A stretch of 64,000 nt of DNA, from the NCBI RefSeq assembly GCF_001437155.1, contig NZ_JQAR01000008.1, forward strand, positions 1 through 64,000. The letters run 5' to 3'. The translations under genes and the position numbers were made by a program. Below, piece after piece: positions 19,566 through 28,886 of this stretch (the first letter of the stretch is position 1; each line of letters starts with the position of its first letter). This stretch comes from Liquorilactobacillus mali (GTDB lineage: Bacteria; Bacillota; Bacilli; Lactobacillales; Lactobacillaceae). The notes beneath the pieces were generated by a model, which ran no database searches, was not told the origin of the DNA, and saw nothing but the letters and a program-made list of their open reading frames with translations.

Positions 19566-20654
19566 ATGAGAAAGCGAAATAAATATTTGGTAACTCTAGC
19601 AGCACTTTTTATAATGGGGACATTAAGTGCATGTTCAAATAGTAGCAGTGCAAGTGCTACTTCGAATGATTGGAATACGATTGTTAAGCAAGCAAAAAAA
19701 GAAGGCAAAGTGGTTTCTGTAGGTATGCCAGATACTTGGGCAAACTGGGTAGGAACATGGAATGATATTAAGTCAAAATTTGGAATTTCACATACTGATA
19801 CGGATATGTCTAGTGCACAAGAATTACAAAAGTTTAAGTCAGCTGGGAAATCTTCTAGTGCGCCAGATATAGGTGATATCGGTCTGAATGTTGCGCCAAC
19901 TGCGAAAAAGGAGAATTTGTTGGCCGCATATAAAACAAAGTACTGGAAAGATATTCCATCATGGGCAAAGGATAAAGATGGGTACTATTCAGCCGGATAT
20001 ACTGGCTCGATTGTTTTTATTACGGATACAAAAAATGTTAGTTCTTCAGACGCACCAACTTCCTGGAAACAATTGGCTTCAGGGAAGTACAAAGTTGCCA
20101 TTGGGGATGTATCTACTGCAGCACAAGCACAGTATTCTGTTTTAGCTGCTGCATTTGCAAATGGTGGTAGTGAAAAGAATATTAATCCAGGTCTTAATTA
20201 CTTTGCCAAACTTCAAAAGGAAAATCGCTTATCAACAGTTGATACAACGATTGAAAACTTGCAAAAAGGCGAGATTCAAGTTGCTGTAATGTGGGACTTT
20301 AATGCTTTGAATTATGCACATCAGATTGATTCCAAGCGTTATAAGATCACAGTTCCTACGGATGGTACGGTTGAAAGTGGGTATGCCGAAGTTATTAATA
20401 AAAACGCAGCTCATCCTTATGCCGCAAAATTGGCAAGATCATATATTTTATCAGATGCAGGACAAATTAATTTAGCTAAGGGATACGCAAGACCAATCCG
20501 TAAAGACGTAAAATTACCAGCAGCTGTAAAGGCAAAGTTGATACCTGAGAGTGAATATAAGAAAGAGTATCATGTAAAAGATAACAATGTTTGGAACAAG
20601 GAAACACTGAAATTAGGTCAAGAATGGAAGAATAAAGTAACAGGAGCAAACTAA
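19566..20654 (+). CDS. ABC transporter substrate-binding lipoprotein (Fe3+/phosphonate/organophosphate class)
   Basis: 362 residues. Lipobox LSAC with Cys23. A class of periplasmic-binding fold shared by FbpA/AfuA (iron or sugar-phosphate), PhnS (2-aminoethylphosphonate) and spermidine-binding proteins. Seen: the start of the mature domain NDWNTIVKQAKKEGKVVSVG, the GYTGSIVF strand, the SWKQLASGKYKVAIGD segment and YARPIRKDVKLP near the end. TTGGAGG lies about 10 nt before ATG. It heads a six-gene operon with two permeases, an ATPase and two phosphoesterases, which favours a phosphorylated organic substrate over iron. Confidence 0.8.
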   Translation: MRKRNKYLVTLAALFIMGTLSACSNSSSASATSNDWNTIVKQAKKEGKVVSVGMPDTWANWVGTWNDIKSKFGISHTDTDMSSAQELQKFKSAGKSSSAPDIGDIGLNVAPTAKKENLLAAYKTKYWKDIPSWAKDKDGYYSAGYTGSIVFITDTKNVSSSDAPTSWKQLASGKYKVAIGDVSTAAQAQYSVLAAAFANGGSEKNINPGLNYFAKLQKENRLSTVDTTIENLQKGEIQVAVMWDFNALNYAHQIDSKRYKITVPTDGTVESGYAEVINKNAAHPYAAKLARSYILSDAGQINLAKGYARPIRKDVKLPAAVKAKLIPESEYKKEYHVKDNNVWNKETLKLGQEWKNKVTGAN

Positions 20655-20657
20655 ACT

Positions 20658-21482
20658 ATGGCTACACGATTAAAAATATTTTTACCGTTTGGATTACTGA
20701 TATTATCAGTCTTAATAGTACCTGTAAGTGTAATGTTGATTTCAAGCTTGCAGAATATGGATGGGGGCTTTAGCTTTTCTAATTATCACCAGATTTTCTT
20801 CTCACGCTATTATCGTGGGGCAATTTATAACAGTATCAGTATTTCATTGATAACGTCACTAATATCATTAGTGATATCTATAATTGGGGCTTGGGCATTA
20901 ACTAAGTTATCCTTAAGCACAAAAAATATTTTAATTACAGTGTTTAATATGTCATCAAGCTTTGCAGGTGTACCATTGGCATTTTCCCTGATAATTTTAT
21001 TTGGTAACGCGGGTGTTTTTAAGGCAATTACAAGTACTCTGCATGTACATGATGCCTTGAATATCTATTCTGTTACAGGCATGACATTTGCCTATACTTT
21101 TTTTGAAATTCCTTTGGGAATCATGTTTTTCTTTCCGGTTCTAGACAGTTTGAATAGGGAATGGTTTGAAGTGTCTGATGTTTTAGGGGCTTCTAAAATG
21201 TTTTTTATTAGTAAAGTAATTTTCCCAATCATACTTCCCAACATTGTAGAAATCTTTGTTTTGCTTTTTGCAAATGCAATGGGGACTTATGAGACTGTCT
21301 ATGCTTTGATGGGCAACAATTTGGTTTCAATCCCGACAGTTATTGGATCATTGATTAATGGTGAGTTGGTAGCTAATGTACCTCTAGCTTGTGCCTTTGC
21401 AACGCTTTTTACAGTTATTATGACAATAATAGTATGGCTTGGCAATAGAGTTACAAATATCAAAGGGAGGAGAATAAGCTGA
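20658..21482 (+). CDS. ABC transporter permease 1 of the phosphoesterase operon
   Basis: 274 residues, six predicted transmembrane helices, BPD_transp_1 family. The EAA loop is FEVSDVLGASKMFFISKVIFPIILPN. It starts 3 nt after the stop of the binding-protein gene and ends next to the start of the second permease. Fe3+/thiamine transporters often have one fused permease; here two separate ones are used, as in PhnUV and PotBC systems. Confidence 0.87.
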   Translation: MATRLKIFLPFGLLILSVLIVPVSVMLISSLQNMDGGFSFSNYHQIFFSRYYRGAIYNSISISLITSLISLVISIIGAWALTKLSLSTKNILITVFNMSSSFAGVPLAFSLIILFGNAGVFKAITSTLHVHDALNIYSVTGMTFAYTFFEIPLGIMFFFPVLDSLNREWFEVSDVLGASKMFFISKVIFPIILPNIVEIFVLLFANAMGTYETVYALMGNNLVSIPTVIGSLINGELVANVPLACAFATLFTVIMTIIVWLGNRVTNIKGRRIS

Positions 21483-21484
21483 AA

Positions 21485-22303
21485 ATGGAAAAACATGCCG
21501 ACAAAGTTATCGCAAAGATTGTAATTACACTGATTTCAGTATATTTAGTGGCACCGATTATAGCGACAATTATGTACTCTTTTGCTAAGTCGTGGGTAAA
21601 TACTATTCTTCCGGATGGCTGGACGCTTGAATGGTATCTGCAGCTTGTCACAAACTCAGATTTTCTATCTGCTTTGGTAAGATCGATAATCCTTGGAATT
21701 GTAACTACTATAATTGCAATGTGCTGTTTTTTACCTGTCGTATTCTATGCCAACGTATACGATGAGAGTATTAAGGCAAGACTAAGATTTATTACAGTTC
21801 TACCGTTTACTATTCCAGGAATTGTCCTAGTTACTGGATTGGTAAGAGTCTATGCTAATCTGCCAATTCCACAAATGTTGGTACTTTTACTGGCAATTTC
21901 ACTGTTGAGCTTACCTGTCACATATCAAGCACTCGATAATGCTTTTATCGCCCACGATTTTCGTGCTATGTTTGAGCAGGCATTGATTTTGGGGGATTCC
22001 CCATTAAAAGCATTCGTGAAAGTTGTGATACCTAATATTCGTGTTGGAATGTTTATTGCAATGCTATTAACATTCACAAGTGCATTTGGTGAATATGTGC
22101 TAACTAATATAATTTTAGGTGGAAACTATGAAACACTCAAAATTTATATGTATCGTTTAATGCAGAGTAATGGGCAAGCAAGCAGTGTTTTGACAACAGT
22201 TTACTTCTTCTTTCTAGCAATAATTTCAATAATTATGATTGCTATCATGAAACGACAAGGTAATAAAAAAGTAGAAGAAGTGGGGGATACAAAAAAATTA
22301 TGA
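21485..22303 (+). CDS. ABC transporter permease 2 of the phosphoesterase operon
   Basis: 272 residues, six transmembrane helices, BPD_transp_1. EAA loop FEQALILGDSPLKAFVKVVIPNIR. Upstream GGGAGGAG serves as ribosome site. The stop codon overlaps the ATPase start (TTATGAG region), so subunit synthesis is coupled. Confidence 0.87.
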   Translation: MEKHADKVIAKIVITLISVYLVAPIIATIMYSFAKSWVNTILPDGWTLEWYLQLVTNSDFLSALVRSIILGIVTTIIAMCCFLPVVFYANVYDESIKARLRFITVLPFTIPGIVLVTGLVRVYANLPIPQMLVLLLAISLLSLPVTYQALDNAFIAHDFRAMFEQALILGDSPLKAFVKVVIPNIRVGMFIAMLLTFTSAFGEYVLTNIILGGNYETLKIYMYRLMQSNGQASSVLTTVYFFFLAIISIIMIAIMKRQGNKKVEEVGDTKKL

Positions 22304-23322
22304 GTTCTATTTTCTTAGAAGTGAAGGACCTTTCCATTAATTTATCTGGTAATCAGGTAATTAAAGATATGAATTTTAAAATTCAAAAAAATACACTGAC
22401 AACATTTCTCGGACCAAGTGGTAGCGGAAAGACAACGGTACTCAGGGCGATTGCGGGTCTAAACCAAAAAATATCGGGAAAGATTCTGCTCGATGGTAAG
22501 GAGATCCAGAATTTAGCGGCCAATCAGAGAAACATCGGAATGATTTTTCAATCATATGCGTTATTTCCTAATCTGTCAGTTTTTGAAAATGTTGCCTATG
22601 GACTAAGGGTCAGAAAAGAATCGAATGCAGTAATTAAAGAAAAGGTTGGTGCAATACTTAAAACTGTTAATTTGCAAGATAAAGAGCAAAGTTATCCTGA
22701 GAATCTCTCTGGCGGACAAAAGCAACGTGTTGCGATTGCTAGGGCGATGGTTTTAGAGCCGAAGATCTTATTATTAGATGAACCTCTAAGTGCCTTAGAC
22801 GCAAAGATTAGAATTGAATTGCGCAATCAAATCAGAGAATATCAACAAAGATTAGGAATCACGATGTTGTTTGTTACGCACGATCAGGCTGAGGCAATGG
22901 CAATTTCTGATGAAATTATTGTAATGGACAATGGAAAAGTTCAACAACAAGGTTCGCCACTAGAAATTTATAAGCATCCGCAAAATATATTTATGGCTAA
23001 GTTCATTGGTAACCATAACATCCTTGAAGCTGGACAATTGCGCAGTCTAGGAGTTGAAGTTGCAGAAAATGATAAGAGCAGTTTCATTATTAGACCCGAG
23101 CTTTTCCAAACGAACATAACTGGTGACAGTGATGATTACATAGTTGTCTCTGGAAATATTAAGAATATATCCATACTAGGTGATCGCATTGAATACAGGC
23201 TTACTTCAGATAATGGACTGGAACTAAAGGCAGAATTCCTAAATCAGCAACAAACTTTTACGGTAGGAAAAGCAGTGAAATTTTATGTCAGAAAAGGCGA
23301 TATTGAAAAGGTAGGGTTTTAG
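22300..23322 (+). CDS. ABC transporter ATP-binding protein (PotA/FbpC/PhnT type)
   Basis: 340 residues. Walker A GPSGSGKTT, Q-loop MIFQSYALFPNLSV, signature [15 protein letters not shown], Walker B ILLLDEPLSALDAKI and VTHDQAEAM. The C-terminal 100 residues form a TOBE-like domain (FIIRPE onward), typical of importers for iron, polyamines or organophosphates. The start overlaps the preceding permease by 4 nt. Confidence 0.9.
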   Translation: MSSIFLEVKDLSINLSGNQVIKDMNFKIQKNTLTTFLGPSGSGKTTVLRAIAGLNQKISGKILLDGKEIQNLAANQRNIGMIFQSYALFPNLSVFENVAYGLRVRKESNAVIKEKVGAILKTVNLQDKEQSYPENLSGGQKQRVAIARAMVLEPKILLLDEPLSALDAKIRIELRNQIREYQQRLGITMLFVTHDQAEAMAISDEIIVMDNGKVQQQGSPLEIYKHPQNIFMAKFIGNHNILEAGQLRSLGVEVAENDKSSFIIRPELFQTNITGDSDDYIVVSGNIKNISILGDRIEYRLTSDNGLELKAEFLNQQQTFTVGKAVKFYVRKGDIEKVGF

Positions 23323-23323
23323 G

Positions 23324-24196
23324 ATGTTAAGCTTGAAACAACTAAGAGAAATTCCTCGAGATAGTTGGAGCGGACATAATCATACAGAGTTTTGCTCACA
23401 TGGAAGCGGCGAAGATGTTGAACTATATATTCAAAAGGCAATCGCAGAGGGATTTAAGACCTACTCAATTACCGAGCATTTTCCATTACCACAAGCATTT
23501 TATGAAAAGGCAAATGGATCTGCGCATTCAATATATACTGCTGCTATGCGTATTAATGAGTTACCAAGGTATTTTGCGAAAATGCAGAAGATTAAGCAGA
23601 AATATCAAGCTGACATCAAGATATTGATTGGATTTGAAATAGATTACATCGCTGAGTTTCGAGAATGGACGCAAAATCAATTAGTGAAGTATGCTAACCA
23701 AGTTGATGATACAATCTTATCAGTTCATTTTCTGCCAACTAAAGCAGGGTTGAGTGCGGTAGATGATAGTTTGCTTGATTTTAAAAATGGAGTTTTAAGC
23801 GAATATCAACGACCTGTGGAAGTTGCTAAAGCCTATCTAACTACTGTGATGGAAGCTGTAAAATGGGATACACGTTATAAACCAAAAAGGTATGGGCATA
23901 TTATGTTGTACCGTAAGTGGAGAAATGAGTTTTCCAGCAACACGGTTTGGGAAGATGAGCAAGTGCAAGATAAATTGCATGCTATTTTGGATGAGATAGC
24001 TGATAGAGGCGAACTTCTTGATTGTAATTTTGCAGGCCTTTTTAGGAGCACCCAAACAGAAACCAGTCCAAATTATAATTGGATACAACAGGCACAGGAG
24101 AAAAGAATACCTTTAGTTTATGGTGCGGATGCTCATAAGGTTGAAAGTGTTTCTGCTGGATTCAACACATATTTGGAAAATAAATATTATTTGTAG
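23324..24196 (+). CDS. PHP-domain phosphoesterase (HisK/histidinol-phosphatase-like)
   Basis: 290 residues, no signal peptide. PHP metal ligands are visible: HNH near residue 20 plus CSHG, ITEH, FEID, SVHF, YGHI and GADAH near the end. The nearest named family is histidinol-phosphatase HisK, but no his genes accompany it. It starts 1 nt after the ATPase stop and is followed by a second, unrelated phosphoesterase. Inference: it hydrolyses the phosphoester brought in by the transporter, not histidinol phosphate. Confidence 0.82.
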   Translation: MLSLKQLREIPRDSWSGHNHTEFCSHGSGEDVELYIQKAIAEGFKTYSITEHFPLPQAFYEKANGSAHSIYTAAMRINELPRYFAKMQKIKQKYQADIKILIGFEIDYIAEFREWTQNQLVKYANQVDDTILSVHFLPTKAGLSAVDDSLLDFKNGVLSEYQRPVEVAKAYLTTVMEAVKWDTRYKPKRYGHIMLYRKWRNEFSSNTVWEDEQVQDKLHAILDEIADRGELLDCNFAGLFRSTQTETSPNYNWIQQAQEKRIPLVYGADAHKVESVSAGFNTYLENKYYL

Positions 24197-24207
24197 GAGG
24201 TGCAACC

Positions 24208-25062
24208 ATGAATTTGGAGATTACAGGTAATAAAAATTTTCGAATTTGTCAATTGACGGATATTCATTTGGGTGAGTATCCTTTCAATGATGCAAGCAAT
24301 AAAACTATTCGACAAATTGAACAATTGCTAAAAGAAAATGATTTTGACCTAATCATGATTACTGGTGATCTTATTTGGGGTAAGTCTGTTGACAAACCCG
24401 ACAAGGTACTGGGTGAACTGTATAAAATGTTGAATAAGTACAATGTTCCAGTTGCTGTAACCTATGGAAATCATGATAGTGAAGGTCAACATTCAAGAGC
24501 GGAACTGCGAGAATGCGAACAGTTTCTTGAGCATAGGGTACCGAAGAGACACAGTATGGTTGTTAATGATCGTGAAAGTTATACACTAGAGGTTTACCGA
24601 GATAATAAGTTAAGCAATGTTCTGTATGTATGGGATAGCGGTGATTATTTAAAGGAGGAGCCAGAAGATTATGCTGCTATTGAGCCGGAACAAGTTGAAT
24701 GGTTCTGGCATTTGCCTTATGAGAAGGGAAAAAACAAGCAAGATATTGCATTCATGCATATTCCTCTGCCTGAATATAACTTGGTAGATTCATATGAGGA
24801 GGGGCAAAAGAATGAGAGCATTTGCGCATCGCCATATAATTCCGGCTTATTCTATAGTCTAAAAAAGGCAAAAAATATTAAAGCTCTTTTTGTAGGCCAC
24901 GACCATGACAATAATTTTATTGCTGATTATAAGGGAATAAAACTTGGTTATGGCAATGTAACTGGATATAATACTTATGGCTCGCTGAAACGAGGGGCTA
25001 GAATAATTGAATTAACACCAACAGATGTAAAGACTCAGATTATCACTTTTGCGGAAAAATAA
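24208..25062 (+). CDS. Calcineurin-like metallophosphoesterase
   Basis: 284 residues, cytoplasmic. Dimetal motifs in order: DIHLG (DxH), TGDLIWG (GD), YGNHDSEG (GNHD), FMHIPLP (H) and GHDHDNN (GHxH). The relatives are purple-acid-type phosphatases and phosphodiesterases of broad specificity. TAGGAGGTG lies 7 nt before ATG and the gene follows the PHP gene by 11 nt. Last gene of the operon, closed by a strong palindromic terminator. Confidence 0.85.
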   Translation: MNLEITGNKNFRICQLTDIHLGEYPFNDASNKTIRQIEQLLKENDFDLIMITGDLIWGKSVDKPDKVLGELYKMLNKYNVPVAVTYGNHDSEGQHSRAELRECEQFLEHRVPKRHSMVVNDRESYTLEVYRDNKLSNVLYVWDSGDYLKEEPEDYAAIEPEQVEWFWHLPYEKGKNKQDIAFMHIPLPEYNLVDSYEEGQKNESICASPYNSGLFYSLKKAKNIKALFVGHDHDNNFIADYKGIKLGYGNVTGYNTYGSLKRGARIIELTPTDVKTQIITFAEK

Positions 25063-25095
25063 AAGTTAAGCAAAGCTACGGTATTAAGAAAGTAA

Positions 25096-25139
25096 AGAAA
25101 AGGCTTGTTTTCGATTTAAATCGAAAACAAGCCTTTTCC
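25096..25139. terminator. Long palindromic terminator
   Basis: GAAAAGGCTTGTTTTCGATT is followed directly by its reverse complement, giving a stem of about 20 bp centred near 25117 and ending CCTTTTCC. The palindrome is nearly perfect and could work in both directions. Confidence 0.85.
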
Positions 25140-25310
25140 ATCCTCAACTAGTACAAATTTTTTTAGGCAAGCAATAATTTTAATGGAAACTATAAAGTTG
25201 TATAATAATATCAAAAGAAACTGAGATAGCATTGATAATAATATAGTTAATTTTTAATAACTATTGCTAATAAAAATATGTGAATTTGTCAATATTGGAG
25301 GAATCAAGGA

Positions 25311-26465
25311 TTGTTTAAGAAAATTGGAATTGGAATTCTTATAGTTATTAGTGCTATTTGTATATATTTGAGTATAGCTGAGAAAACAACTATTACAGTT
25401 AATTTCGTGGATGAAAATGGAACGAAATTACTGGTAAAACCAAAAAAATATTATGGTGTTCCGTATACATTATTGAGTAGTGGGCAGCTTGAAAAGAAGG
25501 TTCCCGGATATAAGCCGACTAAATCATTTATTTTTTTTCATACTAAAAATCAGAAGATAACATTAAAATTCACATCAAGAAATTATAAAAAGGAAATTGA
25601 TAGTTTTAACAAGGCAAAATATGTTGCAGCAACTTTCCAACCAATGACAGTTACAGCCAAAAATGGATTTCAAAGTGATCCTTATAATACTGCACGAACG
25701 TATAATGGTAATAAGACAGGAAAAGATAGTTTGAGGCTTATCTACTCAGAGGATGGGATTAACTGGAAAAAATTACATGTTAGCTATCCAAGATTGAATG
25801 TCCGTGATCCTAGTATTATTAAAATAGACAATTATTGGTACATCGTATATACCAAGGGAATAGTACGAACAAAGGATTTTAAACAGTGGGAAAAGATTAA
25901 ATGGCCTCATTCGAAGATTTTTGTCAATCACTTTGAGTGGGCTCCTGAATTTTTCAAGGATGCCAAGGGGAAATATCATATAATTATGGCTGGAAAGTCT
26001 ACAACTACTGGCAATTTTCACCTTTATGTATCTGACTTTAATCAAAAAACTGGTCGTATTCTAAATAATTGGCAAGGTATAACTGGAAATAATTTGCCCA
26101 ATAACATGATTGATGGAAACTTGACATATCATAATGGCAAATATGTTCTCTTTTATAAGAATGAGGATGTTACAACAAACAAGTTAACAAGGGCTACTTC
26201 TGATAATTATCTGGGACCTTATAAATCCGAAACACTAAACGTAAATCTTAAGGGTTATGATGGTGCTGAAGGGCTAGAAGCAATTTTTAGCGGTAATACC
26301 ACAAGACTATATGTTGATACCTATAAATTTAATAAAAAAGGACAGACTATTTACAATGGTATCCACTATACGAAAGAAACGGGTCAAGGAAATACCTGGA
26401 CCGAATTAAAACCGATAAAGGCACCGTTTATTGTGCGACATTTTGGAATTTTAAAAACTAAGTAA
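25311..26465 (+). CDS. Membrane-anchored GH43-like five-bladed propeller protein
   Basis: 384 residues. TTG start, supported by GGAGG at 25297-25301, 9 nt before. One N-terminal transmembrane helix (about residues 5-21), then a short beta domain resembling MucBP/Rib-type repeats (TTITVNFVDENGTKL), then a propeller with GH43-like marks: NVRDPSIIK (the RDP motif of the catalytic Asp), IDGNLTYHNGKYVLFY (second Asp) and GAEGLEAIF (Glu). GH43 enzymes cleave arabinose- or xylose-containing glycans. The domain call is by eye. The gene stands alone with no sugar transporter beside it, which leaves its substrate and its role (own cell-wall glycan or plant fibre) open. Confidence 0.6.
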   Translation: MFKKIGIGILIVISAICIYLSIAEKTTITVNFVDENGTKLLVKPKKYYGVPYTLLSSGQLEKKVPGYKPTKSFIFFHTKNQKITLKFTSRNYKKEIDSFNKAKYVAATFQPMTVTAKNGFQSDPYNTARTYNGNKTGKDSLRLIYSEDGINWKKLHVSYPRLNVRDPSIIKIDNYWYIVYTKGIVRTKDFKQWEKIKWPHSKIFVNHFEWAPEFFKDAKGKYHIIMAGKSTTTGNFHLYVSDFNQKTGRILNNWQGITGNNLPNNMIDGNLTYHNGKYVLFYKNEDVTTNKLTRATSDNYLGPYKSETLNVNLKGYDGAEGLEAIFSGNTTRLYVDTYKFNKKGQTIYNGIHYTKETGQGNTWTELKPIKAPFIVRHFGILKTK

Positions 26466-26544
26466 CTGTATTTCAAACTTTCTGTTTCACTTACTAGCAT
26501 AGCTTTTTTAAAATATAAGAAAGATGTTAAATGAAAATTCGTAT

Positions 26545-27471
26545 TTATTCTCCGATAATATCAAAACCGTATCCGCGAATATGCTGTTTCAATAAGTCCA
26601 AATAATCTTTAGCAGTGTCACTGAGTTCAATCTTCTTGTGTTTAAGGTAACCAAGAGTCATTCTATCAGGGACATCGAGTGGAATTGCGACAATCTTTTC
26701 GTCATTGAGTTCACTACTGATGATTCCAGAACTTATTGTATATCCGTTGAGCCCAACCATTAGATTAAAAATTGTTGCACGATCACTGATTTGAATCCAT
26801 TTTTTGTGTTGTAATGTACTAAGAATTTCTTCTGAGAAATAAAATGAATTGGTATCACCTTGCTCGTAGGAAAGGTAAGTATAGTCTTCGAGATCAGCAA
26901 GTGTGATCCTTTTTTTATTGGTCAAAGGATTGTCACGCCCAACAAATACATGGGGGTAGGCAATGAACAATGGAATAAATTCAAGATTCTTTTCAGAAAT
27001 TAAACGCAGTAAAACTGTTTTATTGAAGTTGTTCAGATAGATCACACCTAGCTCGCTTCTAAAAGTTTGAATGTCATTCAAAACATTTTCTGTCTGTGTT
27101 TCACGCAGTGTGAAATTATATTCATCTTCACCGAGCTTTTTAACAAGTTCAACAAATGCATGAACAACAAAGGCATAGTGCTGGCCAGAAACACTGAAAA
27201 TTTGTTTACGGACTGCCTCTTTACCAAAGCGTTCATTCAACAAGTTGACTTGATCCAAGACGCTACGTGAATAGTTGATGAATTCGCGTCCTTCAGCGGT
27301 TAAGGTGATTCCTAATTTACTACGGTAAAAAAGTTGAATCTTATATTCTTTCTCAAGTTCCTTCATTGCCTGTGAGAGTGAAGGTTGGCTGATGAAGAGC
27401 TGTTTAGCTGCCTCATTCATTGAACCAGTTTCAGCTATTTTTTCAAGATAATGTAGTTGTTGGATTCTCAT
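26545..27471 (-). CDS. LysR-type transcriptional regulator, MetR-like context
   Basis: 308 residues from ATG 27471, which has AAGGAGGAAAAAG directly upstream; longer in-frame starts lack a site. The winged helix-turn-helix is at the N-terminus (MRIQQLHYLEKIAETGSMNEAAKQLFISQPSLSQAMKELE), followed by a LysR substrate-binding domain. It is divergent from a MetE-like gene, the classic LysR arrangement for control of its neighbour. A 15-bp palindrome lies between them. Likely co-inducer: homocysteine, O-acetylserine or a relative; this is inference. Confidence 0.85.
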   Translation of the reverse strand: MRIQQLHYLEKIAETGSMNEAAKQLFISQPSLSQAMKELEKEYKIQLFYRSKLGITLTAEGREFINYSRSVLDQVNLLNERFGKEAVRKQIFSVSGQHYAFVVHAFVELVKKLGEDEYNFTLRETQTENVLNDIQTFRSELGVIYLNNFNKTVLLRLISEKNLEFIPLFIAYPHVFVGRDNPLTNKKRITLADLEDYTYLSYEQGDTNSFYFSEEILSTLQHKKWIQISDRATIFNLMVGLNGYTISSGIISSELNDEKIVAIPLDVPDRMTLGYLKHKKIELSDTAKDYLDLLKQHIRGYGFDIIGE

Positions 27472-27489
27472 CTTTTTCCTCCTTTGGTT

Positions 27490-27504
27490 ATAGGTATTAC
27501 CTAT
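27490..27504. promoter_or_regulatory. ATAGGTA-T-TACCTAT palindrome, candidate LysR operator
   Basis: A perfect 15-bp palindrome at 27490-27504 with the layout ATAG-N7-CTAT between the LysR gene and the metE-like gene. This matches the spacing of the MtaR/MetR boxes described in streptococci (ATAGTTT-N-AAACTAT). A related half site AAGTATTATC lies at 27521-27530, closer to the metE-like promoter. Confidence 0.5.
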
Positions 27505-27592
27505 TATATCACTAAATAAACAAGTATTATCTAACAATGAATATCTTTGTTACACTGTATCCAATGAAAAGAATAACAGGAGGAATGAACAA

Positions 27593-28756
27593 ATGACAGT
27601 TGATAAATTTCAGTTAGTAGGTTCACTGCTACGCACACCAGAATTACTCGAATATAAGAATAAGATCGAGCATCGTGATGATATAAAGTACCCATTTTAT
27701 AATGACTTACCAGGTTACAAGGAAACAGAATCCAAGGCAATCAGTAAGATTATTCAATCTCAAATAGAACATAATTTGAGTGTAATCACTGATGGTGAGT
27801 ACTCAAAATCAATGTGGCATCTTGATTTTCTATGGGGATTCAAGGGGATTGAACGATACATTGCAGACCATGGTTATACATTTAAAGATCATGATGGTGG
27901 TACATTTGAAACACGTAAGGATATTGGTATTAAGATTACTGGACCATTATCAGGTAAGAACCATCATTTTGTTGATATTTTCAAAGAAATCAAAAAACAA
28001 GCACAGGGGAGAACAGTTAAGACTACTGTTTGGGGAGCAGCACACGCGGTTACTGAACTGACAGTTTTTGATGGTCTTTTCGGTGAAGATCAGGTTTATA
28101 AAACAAAAGATGAGCTAAAAGATGGGGTAATCAAAGCCTACAAAGAATTCTTAGATGACTATAAGGCAGCTGGCGGCGAGATCGTTCAATTTGATGATTG
28201 CTTATGGGAACTTTTTGCGGATGATAACGAGAGCAGTTTCTTCGCTGATGGAACAAAAGGATTAGAGAATTTGGCAGACGAATTTGTTGCAATTAACAAT
28301 GCAGTCGTTGATTATGGTCATGAATTGGGCTTGAAGGTCTGGACACATAATTGTCGTGGTAATTACGAGAGTCGTCATGCCGCAGGTGGTTCATATAAAG
28401 CAATTGCCGAGAAATTCTTACGTGATCAACATTACGACCGTTTCTTCTTGGAATGGGATGATGATCGTGCTGGTGATCTTTCTGCACTCGAAGTATTACG
28501 TAATAAGCCAAATGTTGAGGTCGTTTTGGGATTACTCTCAAGTAAAACTAATACTTTGGATGATGAGAAACGTGTTTATCGTTTATTAAACAAAGCCAGT
28601 CAGATTATTCCAAAAGACCGCTTATTTATTTCACATCAGTGTGGTTTCGCATCATGCGATTCAGGCAATGAGCTGACAATTTCACAGCAGTGGGCTAAGA
28701 TTACACAAGGACAAGAAATTGCAAAGAATTTTTGGAGTACGGTAGCAACAGACTAA
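27593..28756 (+). CDS. MetE-like cobalamin-independent methyltransferase (C-terminal domain only)
   Basis: 387 residues, half the size of MetE and corresponding to its catalytic TIM-barrel (UROD/MetE superfamily). Likely zinc ligands are visible: HNC near 271, a conserved Glu in FLEWDDDRAG and QCGFASCDSG near the end. Stand-alone proteins of this type (YxjG/YxjH relatives) transfer methyl groups to homocysteine from donors other than the triglutamyl folate. AGGAGGAATG precedes the ATG. Regulation by the divergent LysR is likely. Role: methionine synthesis or salvage. Confidence 0.82.
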   Translation: MTVDKFQLVGSLLRTPELLEYKNKIEHRDDIKYPFYNDLPGYKETESKAISKIIQSQIEHNLSVITDGEYSKSMWHLDFLWGFKGIERYIADHGYTFKDHDGGTFETRKDIGIKITGPLSGKNHHFVDIFKEIKKQAQGRTVKTTVWGAAHAVTELTVFDGLFGEDQVYKTKDELKDGVIKAYKEFLDDYKAAGGEIVQFDDCLWELFADDNESSFFADGTKGLENLADEFVAINNAVVDYGHELGLKVWTHNCRGNYESRHAAGGSYKAIAEKFLRDQHYDRFFLEWDDDRAGDLSALEVLRNKPNVEVVLGLLSSKTNTLDDEKRVYRLLNKASQIIPKDRLFISHQCGFASCDSGNELTISQQWAKITQGQEIAKNFWSTVATD

Positions 28757-28765
28757 ATAAATTAG

Positions 28766-28814
28766 AAGAGCAGGAACTCGAACAAATACTTTTTGTTGGA
28801 GGGCCTGCTCTTTT
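28766..28814 (+). terminator. Rho-independent terminator after the metE-like gene
   Basis: AAGAGCAGG (28766-28774) pairs with CCTGCTCTT (28804-28812), followed by TTTTG. Inner pairing includes ACAAA/TTTGT. Confidence 0.75.
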
Positions 28815-28886
28815 GCTGTGGCTATCAAGATAGTTTACAATTGTAAAGTGGAAGTCAATAAAAGTGCAAATAATAGGGAGAGCTCA

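Noticed and set aside
19566..23322. Iron(III) or spermidine transporter
   Set aside because: Possible by family, but two phosphoesterases in the same operon make a phosphorylated substrate more likely; left unnamed.
23324..24196. Histidinol phosphatase in histidine synthesis
   Set aside because: The protein resembles HisK, but no his genes are near and it is embedded in an ABC/phosphoesterase operon, so I call only the PHP family.
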